Positions 57,030 to 64,000 of a DNA stretch of 64,000 bases are shown here, one piece after another. The notes under the pieces are model-generated. The model was not told the origin of the DNA, did no database searches, and saw nothing but the letters and a program-made list of their open reading frames with translations. The stretch's first letter is position 1; each line of letters starts with the position of its first letter. The stretch covers positions 68,302,552 to 68,366,551 of the forward strand of contig OX419756.1 of the NCBI GenBank assembly GCA_948567375.1. Direction: 5' to 3'. The position numbers and the translations under genes were made by a program. The stretch is from Lunularia cruciata (taxonomy: Eukaryota; Streptophyta; Marchantiopsida; Lunulariales; Lunulariaceae).

Positions 57030-58330
57030 CCCTTTCGCTAATGAATCTATCCTTCCCGCCACCGCCACTCGCTTTGTATTCTCTTCTCTTCTCTAGCCAC
57101 GAAAATGTCACTTGCTTTATACTCTCTCCTCCTGCCGTTAGCGAGGAAGTAAAAGTGCATTACTGGACTTTCTAAATCCCGAGTCGCTCTATTCTTCCCA
57201 CCACTGCCCACTGAAATGCCACTAGCTCCGTATTCTCTCCTGAACCTCCGTTGGCTCTCGCTTAACGCTCATCGCTAAATCTTCCAATTTTCTCCTCTCT
57301 AAAAATTCCAACATCACCGCTTATGATTCCCACTATCCGGGAAACGATCCACCGTTTCCTGTTCTTTGATGTCTTTCTCCTCTCTCTGCTGCGATAATGT
57401 TTTCTCCTGTTTCTCCTCTCTCTGGTGCGTTGATGTTTTCTACTGTTTGCCAAGTTCTTTTCCCGCGCTTTTTCCCTCTGCATGTAACCCCCTCGCTTAG
57501 GTAGATTTCTAATTGCTATCGAGTAAGTGTGGTGTTTTTGCTTGCTTCTCTGCTAATCGATATTTCGTGTCAGCGTGGACCAAGCTGCGTCCCAATTCCT
57601 TTCCTGTTCATGTGTACACGGTTATGTTTCTTTCCTTGCTCATTACGATCTAGAGACACGGTGGCCCGTGCCTTTCGACTTATAATTGAATGCTTGGCGG
57701 CACGAGGATTGTTGCTTGACGCCGACATATTGCCCTTTACCTTCGAGTCGACCGCGCTTTGACAGCTCTCACTCTCGCTACTTTCAAATTCAGGATCCAG
57801 ATGTTCATAATCCGTCTTTCCTGTAAATTCTGTAACCCCCGCCTTGTTTCTTCCGGGATTGCTGGTGTCGATCAAGTCAATCATTTCTCCTGGACTGTAT
57901 GGGAACTGTACCCAGATTATAAAGTACTTAGAACCAAATACGTGTTAACTGCAGTAGAAGAAAGCAAGGAGTAAGCGGAGCCCAGTACTTTACTGATGGA
58001 ACGCCGCTGAAACTCTTGGAACTCGTTACATGGTGGCTGTTTGCCTCAAATTCACAACGTCCTCATTCTCCGAGTGGGCTTTTTACTGTCTAACTACGGT
58101 ACAAGATTGGTAACGTCAGCAGATTTTCATCACTCCCCAGTTTCCAGGGGTGAAGTTGGTGGCGTATGCCTAGGCCTTGTTCACTGCTGGATCAGCCAAT
58201 TGATCAGACAAGTTCGCGATGGGTCCCTTGCCGGTAACTATGGCTTGAACGAAGAACTCGAAATGGAGAACATGTCCAGTCTGCTAGAAAATACAGTCCA
58301 AAGGGACCTCTCGCAATAGCATATCATAAG
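57030..58330. other. unassigned region of balanced composition, possibly an orphan transcribed region
   Basis: Base composition shifts abruptly from the AT block to CT-rich sequence resembling a plant 5' UTR (57060-57480). Open frames follow at 57529-57762 and 58041-58319 (+) and at 57884-57570 (-). None shows a domain I recognise, so no gene is called. Confidence 0.35.
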
Positions 58331-58689
58331 GCCCATTAATCATAAATCAGAGGACTAACAGGAAATAACGTGGTTCACTCCCTGTCTCGGAAACTACCTC
58401 CACGGCTGAAACAGGCTCACACCAGCCTTCGAACCTTTATTTCCATTGCACATATGTATATATATACAAACACAGGGATAGTCACTCTGTCATCTGTCTA
58501 AACTCCTGAATATAGACCTGCGTGACTTCATGAGCATTGACCACTCAAGATATCTAGTCACTTTAATACTCAACCTTAGAAGTGATTGAATATATATCCG
58601 CATGATACAGTAAGGAGTTTCCATCAGTCAAGTTTTGCTCTTGCTCTTGATCAGGCAAGTCACTTATAGCAAGCCAAACATAACACAGT

Positions 58690-59150
58690 CCTCTGTCCTT
58701 GAGCTCTTTCACCTTCGATTCTGCGAAGGTGTCTGAGTTCTCAGCAAAGTTCAGGGTATCGAACTGACCACCTAAGTAGATTGGGTCCCAGATCTCTCCG
58801 AGGGTCCTCCGGATACTCAGTAATCTTCAATGGCTCCCATAAGAACAACCTGGCAGGCCCAAATGGCCAGAATGCTCTGAGCGTGGACGAGGCCAGAGTT
58901 CCCGAGGTAGTCCAAACCTCCCACGCTGAAGATCTGAGATCCAGCCTTGAACCACAACTGCTTCTCCGAACTTGACGCCATTCTTCGACAGCAGCTCAGA
59001 GGTTACGCATCCGAGAGCTCCCAACATGGCCCATCGAGCGTGGATCACCTCCAACTCTCTGTTCTTGGCGAAGATCTCGGGGTCAGCTGAGAGTCCAGTA
59101 TTTTCCCATCAGTAGTCACCCAGAAATTCACCAGTCAAGAGGGAGTATCT
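58690..59150 (-). pseudogene. light-harvesting chlorophyll a/b-binding protein (LHCII/LHCB) pseudogene fragment
   Basis: On the minus strand from 59150 the translation gives YSLLTGEF, GDY[20 protein letters not shown], then [33 protein letters not shown] and a frameshifted GLDYLGNP-like region. It continues with [28 protein letters not shown] and [10 protein letters not shown]. The chlorophyll-ligand Glu and Arg of the first membrane helix (ExIHARW) are kept. A TGA within GDYxW, later frameshifts and loss of both ends show it is dead. It is continuous without introns, so it could be a retrocopy. A functional family member must lie elsewhere. Confidence 0.9.
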
Positions 59151-59549
59151 TAACTTTGGTGTACTTGATTTGATGATAGTCTATAAGCTGGCAGTGTCGT
59201 TTTTTTAAAAAGAAACATTTGAACTTAACATCACTTCGTTGATAGTAGGACAATAAACTCTATAAGCTTTCTCAACCATGATAGTAGGACAATAAACTCT
59301 ATAAGCAAGCTCTTTTTGGCTCTTATTATCGAGCTTTTCTCATTCAGCCTTGATACACATGTAATGTACTAACGTGACTAATGGTCAAATACCAAGATCT
59401 CTTATGGAGTCACGTACTTCAATGGTTAGATTGTACATTTGAATGTATCTGTAGTTAGTATATTACCTTTTCCTAAATTGCCAATGGTAAATTATATTGC
59501 ATAAGTATGCAACGTGTTATATTCATCACTAATTTATTTCCTCACTCCA

Positions 59550-59958
59550 TTATCCTATTTGATTTGATTTGGGTGGTTGTACAATTTTCTTTGGATGATG
59601 GATCATGTGCTCATGGTAGAGCTAATTGAATCTTTCACCTGTGAATTCATCTTCTCTATTTGTGCGAATGGCCTTAAATCTCTTGTCAATTTGACTTTTA
59701 TTAAGTTTCAAGAACTTGTGAATTTGATTTTTATTAAGTTTCAAGAACTCCTCAAGAATGGTAATGCTTTCGATTTTGTATGGAGAAAAAATACACAAAT
59801 AAAGTGTGAGTAGGCATCCACTAGTAGCATGTAAAATTGTGCTCCTCCACGTGATAGTGCTTGCATTGGCCCCCTAGGTCTAGGGTTGACTTTGTCCTCT
59901 TAGGATTGTTTCTTTTGCTTGATCTCAAGCATATGTCACATTTATTTGTGTTCCCATG
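59550..59958 (-). pseudogene. Ty1/copia integrase relic
   Basis: The minus-strand translation gives CDICLRSSKRN (end of the zinc finger), GPMQALSRGGAQFYMLLVDA, YSHFICVFFLHTKSKAL and, after a frame change, KAIRTNREDEFTGERFN and YHEHMIHHP. These follow the Copia integrase core order. Stops and a 33-bp internal duplication (59682-59747) interrupt it. No LTRs were found around it. Confidence 0.8.
59682..59747 (-). repeat. 33-bp tandem duplication inside Copia integrase relic
   Basis: Two head-to-tail 33-bp units (59682-59714 and 59715-59747) differ at two positions. They keep the frame, giving FLKLNKNQIHK then FLKLNKSQIDK on the minus strand. Confidence 0.9.
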
Positions 59959-60069
59959 TTGATGTATTTACAGTTAATTTAAAGTCCCACGAGAGATCCA
60001 AACTGCCAGCCAAGACTGTTCTCATCGAGACTGGAATCTGTATGCCATATTATATTCAACACCCTGACA

Positions 60070-60516
60070 TTAGAACCTAATCTGCACCAAAGTCTTACTG
60101 CAATCTAATATGGATGACTCGGGGACATGAATCGAGCTCAATGACATGAGTGCTATGTTTTGGGCGTCAGCAAATTTATCTTGATACGCACGATTTCCAT
60201 CATCAGGTCTCCAATCGGAGCACACCTGCTCAATGACATAGGATGTACATAATATGCACACAAAGCAACTGATGTATGGCGTGGTGGATCCCTGTGCATG
60301 GTGTGATGTATCTACGGCAGAAGTTTCATGATGAGCAGCATTGGAGTAGTGTGTTCTTGTCCTCGTTGATGAGCTATAATTGTAAATCTTATGTTTCTCG
60401 ATTTCCAAGTCACCTCGATAGTGTGATAGCTTGATAGATGTATAGGACTGTCCGCTCTGGAGATATCCCACTGATCCTTCTTTCAAAGAAGTAGATAATG
60501 CCGATACAGAAGGCAT
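60070..60516 (-). CDS. hypothetical open reading frame, 148 codons
   Basis: It is open from ATG at 60516 to a stop at 60070. It is Ser/Thr/His-rich with a short Cys-containing hydrophobic patch (YISCFVCILCTSYVI). No domain is recognised and nothing in the neighbourhood supports expression. The frame may be open by chance. Confidence 0.2.
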   Translation of the reverse strand: MPSVSALSTSLKEGSVGYLQSGQSYTSIKLSHYRGDLEIEKHKIYNYSSSTRTRTHYSNAAHHETSAVDTSHHAQGSTTPYISCFVCILCTSYVIEQVCSDWRPDDGNRAYQDKFADAQNIALMSLSSIHVPESSILDCSKTLVQIRF

Positions 60517-60704
60517 TCATCACCAGATCTCAAGTGAAGGATTGCCCATATCAAGAACGACATTTCGTTTTGTCCGAATTCTTCGTCTGTTTTATCAGCA
60601 CTAACCGATCATCCATCGTCAGTGGTGACCAGAGCTTTGTTGAAATTCTACGGATTCATTGCTTAATTAACTGCGAATCAGCTTAATCTAATTTATTTGA
60701 GAGC

Positions 60705-61200
60705 ATGGCGGGACTGAACGGGAATGCAATCGTCTCGACTGTGCGGCTGTCACACCAAGCTACCCAATCTCTTGCAATTGGTGAGGACCCTTCGAGGACC
60801 ACCAGCAATCCCGAGGAAGAGGAAGGCGGGGGAGGAGATATCGATGAGAAATACCTACCAAATGGTCTCCGTGACTTTTTTGGCGGAGCTTCGACGGGAA
60901 GACACGAGATATAACTATACCGAAACAGCTTCGTTGATTAGTACTGGCAGCATGGACTATCGTGATATCCTTTCGAGAATCGAAAGAGAGTTCATCTTAA
61001 AACCCCTTATGGGTTTATTACACGTCTATTCTACTTTGAGATGAGTAGATTTGGGGTTGGCAGCTGGCGAGCAAGCATTGGTCAATGCGGCTCTGGCACG
61101 GAACGCGAAACTGGAGTCATATTTTGCTACACTGAAGTTCAACGATCCAAGAGTTGGGCCTTTTCCTCTGCGGCTCGCCTCAAGCTGGTAATATGATTTT
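60705..61200 (+). other. possible 5' exons of a leucine-rich-repeat ROCO gene
   Basis: An ATG in good plant context at 60705 (AGCATGGCG) opens a 69-codon frame, and an overlapping frame continues to 61044 with YRDILSRIEREFIL. From about 61070 the + strand gives EQALVNAALARNAKLES, like one leucine-rich repeat of the plant ROCO family. No continuous model links these to the Roc-COR frame downstream. Confidence 0.3.
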
Positions 61201-61209
61201 CTTTTCACT

Positions 61210-62413
61210 TACTGAGATTTATGACCAATCTCCAATCCAGCAAACACTTGAAATGCTCCAATGATTAAGTCTTCGGAATTCCAGAAAGTTTTACATCTTA
61301 TAATTTGTCTTGTCCAAGGTGTAGACATGATATGGAGCTAGTAAACGTACATATTGCTAGAAGCTCGGCTTCCAATGAATGTTTATTTATGCATGAGTTC
61401 TTTTGTTGATTTATTGTGTTCCTTGAATCAAGAACAGAACTGAAAATGGCATGTGTGTACTTTTAGTTTGTAATGGTATTCATAATTATAAACTTCAATG
61501 TTATACAATGTTATATTGATATTCATGTGTAGAAAAGTCATTATATAGTTAATTTTATACTATTATATATTTGTGGTCGTACTCGTATGTTGAATATCCT
61601 CGCAGAGGAATTATTAGGATGTCATTGTTGTTTGTTTGATATTGAAGATTCGCAAATTTTCATTCGCAAATTAGAGAGTCCGACCATCAGAGGGTTGATG
61701 GTCGGACTCTCTATTTAATGATTAGTAATGATTGAGGTTCCCCTAGGATTTGGGAAAACACAATATCGTATTGCGCTTTACAGAGACTATTAATTTACAG
61801 ATATTAAGAGTTCCTCTCAACCGACCTAGAAAATGTTTTTCACCATATCATAGTTTGGAATTTTTAATTTAACAGGCCTGATCTTCTCACACTTAATTCT
61901 TAGCTTTTAGTTTATACACGGTATATAATGTTACACTTTGAAATATTTAACTCACAGGCTGAAGTAAAACAGATGAAGTGTCTAAATGATGCCTGGGCTT
62001 GATGATCTCCACTCTATTGTATGACAGTCTGTTAACGTTGATTATCCCTGGAGTACTGCAAGACTCCATACCGCCAGTTTACTTACTTCAGACTCCAATA
62101 TATAGACTATATAAACTCGATTTCAAAAGTTATGGTGAATTTTTGGCATGCTTTTGAACGTTTTATATTTAATGCAGTCAATGTTGTTGAAGGATCACTG
62201 TGCTTTGAGATTTATCTTCGTTTTGACTAGTCTGATGTATGCATCTCTGTGGCGTATTTCTAACGTAATATCTCATGGAAGCCGTTCTCACTCCATAGAA
62301 CACTAAAATATGAATGCCTTCCATAGAAACGTAAAGACTTTGACTCTGCCCTGTGTTATTCGCTTGGCTTTGCTAATACACTCGGCGCCCGTCACAGTCG
62401 TTCTTCTCCATAG
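61210..62413. other. AT-rich non-coding stretch upstream of Roc-COR exon
   Basis: Apart from the hairpin at 61673-61712 no feature is recognised. It could be intron sequence of the ROCO gene, since the following exon appears to start after a CCATAG acceptor at 62413 in the middle of the P-loop. Confidence 0.45.
61673..61712. repeat. perfect 17-bp inverted repeat with 6-nt loop
   Basis: Arms 61673-61689 and 61696-61712 (left arm AGAGAGTCCGACCATCA) are exact reverse complements around GAGGGT. It lies in a non-coding stretch upstream of the Roc-COR frame and could form a stable hairpin. Confidence 0.92.
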
Positions 62414-63677
62414 GAAAGACGCAGCTGAGGAAGACGATGATGCGAATAATTCCCAAGGAATCCAAGTGGGGAAAAAGGATACGGGACGTGTTGTGGAGAA
62501 TAAAAGGGATAGACGTTGAGTTGCCGCAAAATGATGAGGACATGCAAATTGCTATATGGTATATGGCTGGCCAGCACATATCTCGAGCACTCCAGGACTC
62601 TTCTTGCTTCCGCAAGCGCCTCAAACATCCGTCTTCTTGTTCGTATTCACCCCGTGTGATGAAGTGAAGAAGAAACTCAAACCTGACCCTAAGTTGTCAC
62701 TCAAAATGGAGTTGGAAGAATGGCCCAGGTTCATCATCTCCAACTCCGAGATGATCCGCCATAGTCCCCCACAGGCACTTGTGGTTCTTACCCATCGCGA
62801 TAAGATGAAATTGGACAATCACAAACCGGAGTGGGCAAGCAGAACATTGAAAGCTTTGCTGGAGGAATTCCAAAATGTTATTGAGCTGTTGCCGGAGCTC
62901 AATTCTGATCTTTTCTACCTTGATGCTACAAGTAGAGAGCATGTTTCTCCTCCTGTCTTGGACCAGGTTCTTCACCTCTTCAGAACCCAGTTTCAAGAAC
63001 GGTTTCAAGCTGTCCCTGAAGTTTGTATGGAACTTAGCTCGCTTCTAGCACGAGAACACCTAGACATAGCAAGCACCCCTATCTGTAAGCTTGAGGATTT
63101 TCACTTTTTCTCCATAACGAAAGTAGAACCCCTGAAAAGATCAGAATTGGCAGATTCGAAGCTAACGGATGTCTTGAATGCAATCATCTCCTACTTGCAT
63201 GACGTGGGGAGTATTGTTCGCATTCCTGATTTCAATCTAGTAGTGGTATCTCCAAATTGGCTCTCCCATGCTTTCTTAGGTGAGTTGTTCACGAGCGGAC
63301 ACAACTTTCAAGCACAACCTTTTGATCATGCCAATGCTTACAGAAGTCCAGTTTCCCGGACCGCTCATTTTAGTGAATCTGGATTTGTTAGCGAATTTGT
63401 TTTAGAACAAATTCTACAACCCATCGTTGATGAAGAAATGCGATCGAAAAGGAAACCAGTGAGCATGGAAATCTTCAAAAGTCTTCCCATAAAACTAGAT
63501 TTGAGTTTCAAAGTAGATAATGGTGATGACCAATCAAAACCCATGTCTTCATCCCGCACATTGTCCTCAAAGGCGAAACGGATGTTGATCCTCGACCGTC
63601 ATGGACTTCCACAACTACCGACAAGAATCACTATTTGGATTTTCGCCTGCTGTTCCAAGACCGGAGGACATCACTGA
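62414..63677 (+). CDS. Roc-COR (ROCO family) GTPase, partial, with apparent frameshift in the Roc domain
   Basis: ROCO proteins combine a Ras-like Roc GTPase with a COR dimerisation domain; plant members resemble TORNADO1. The first frame gives GKTQLRKTMM (second half of the P-loop), RIKGIDVELP and WYMAGQ (62557-62574), the G3 motif, where WDxAGQ is usual and Asp is replaced by Tyr. Near 62600 the conserved sequence moves to a second frame: TSVFLFVFTPCDE, ALVVLTHRDKMK (the G4 motif THxD), then COR blocks such as FHFFSITKVEP, IVRIPDFNLVVVSPNWLSHA and LEQILQPIVDEEM. The frame ends at TGA 63675-63677; 3' exons may continue beyond. The one-base shift and the missing first P-loop glycine suggest a pseudogene, unless an intron or sequence error explains them. 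Confidence 0.75.
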
Positions 63678-64000
63678 CTTCCGCCTTTTTTGCTCCGCTA
63701 CAGGTAAAACCATAACACTGATGGTCCTGACGCTGCAATCAATCTTATTGTAATTTCGCTTCCAAAACTGAAGTTATTTGCCAGAAGTCCAGAGAGCGAT
63801 TCGATCCTTCGTCGGGTGCACCAGCTGGTCTCACAGCTTTGTTCGAAACACCATACCTGCTCTGTCATGTGGACAATCAGACGACTTAACAATCGTACTC
63901 AGATGCGAGGGCATAATAATCAACTGGTTTATAGTAGCTACGCTGAAAGTAGATGCTAGTGGGGTACCAGGAATATTGCTATCCACAGTAGTCACGCCTG
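63678..64000 (+). other. downstream of Roc-COR frame, unresolved
   Basis: No further conserved COR or kinase sequence is recognised before the window ends. Continuation of the ROCO gene after an intron is possible. Confidence 0.35.

Noticed and set aside
1-64000. tRNA, rRNA, CRISPR array or riboswitch
   Set aside because: None seen. The TGGTATCAGAG matches are retroelement primer-binding sites, not tRNA genes.

Overview
The window looks like nuclear DNA of a land plant with swimming sperm, most likely a bryophyte such as a moss; a lycophyte or fern is less likely. It carries an axonemal dynein heavy chain, a gene that seed plants with non-motile sperm lack. It also carries a light-harvesting chlorophyll a/b protein pseudogene, a plant-type SmD2 gene, GT-AG introns mostly of 80-700 bp, and long AT-rich intergenic stretches full of plant-type LTR retrotransposons. 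The clade is inferred from gene content; no database search was possible.

Layout. Positions 1-25497 (+) hold most of a single-headed inner-arm type dynein heavy chain. It enters at the left edge inside the linker domain and runs through 49 exons I could place by reading frame, splice sites and protein conservation to a clean stop. All six AAA modules, the stalk with its microtubule-binding tip and the C-terminal domain are present, and the frames agree from exon to exon. One short linker exon could not be found. Intron 38 of this numbering contains a gag-only Ty1/copia element with two LTRs. Positions 26586-28170 (-) hold a complete five-exon SmD2 (spliceosomal Sm core protein) gene, convergent with the dynein gene.

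Positions 29417-36024 are a full-length Ty3/gypsy chromovirus with LTRs, CATGA target duplication, initiator-Met primer site, polypurine tract, gag, protease, RT/RNase H, integrase and chromodomain. It is inactivated by stops and frameshifts. A solo LTR of the same family lies at 42332-43066. Between and around these are a degenerate Roc-COR (ROCO) pseudogene (about 39285-40020) and two inverted copies of an unclassified repeat (about 40560-42100 on + and 45100-48650 on -).

Positions 49874-52796 hold a decayed LINE with an N-terminal C2H2 finger, reverse transcriptase and C-terminal restriction-like endonuclease (R2-like architecture). After a tandem-repeat area and an AT-rich block come an LHCB pseudogene (58690-59150, -), a Copia integrase relic (59550-59958, -) and, at the right edge, a Roc-COR protein gene (62414-63677, +) with an apparent frameshift in its GTPase domain.

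The two clearly intact genes are housekeeping or cell-biological: sperm flagellum motility and splicing. The remaining 36 kb is a transposon graveyard, and many of the inactivating changes look like C-to-T / G-to-A transitions. I saw no tRNA, rRNA or CRISPR array.
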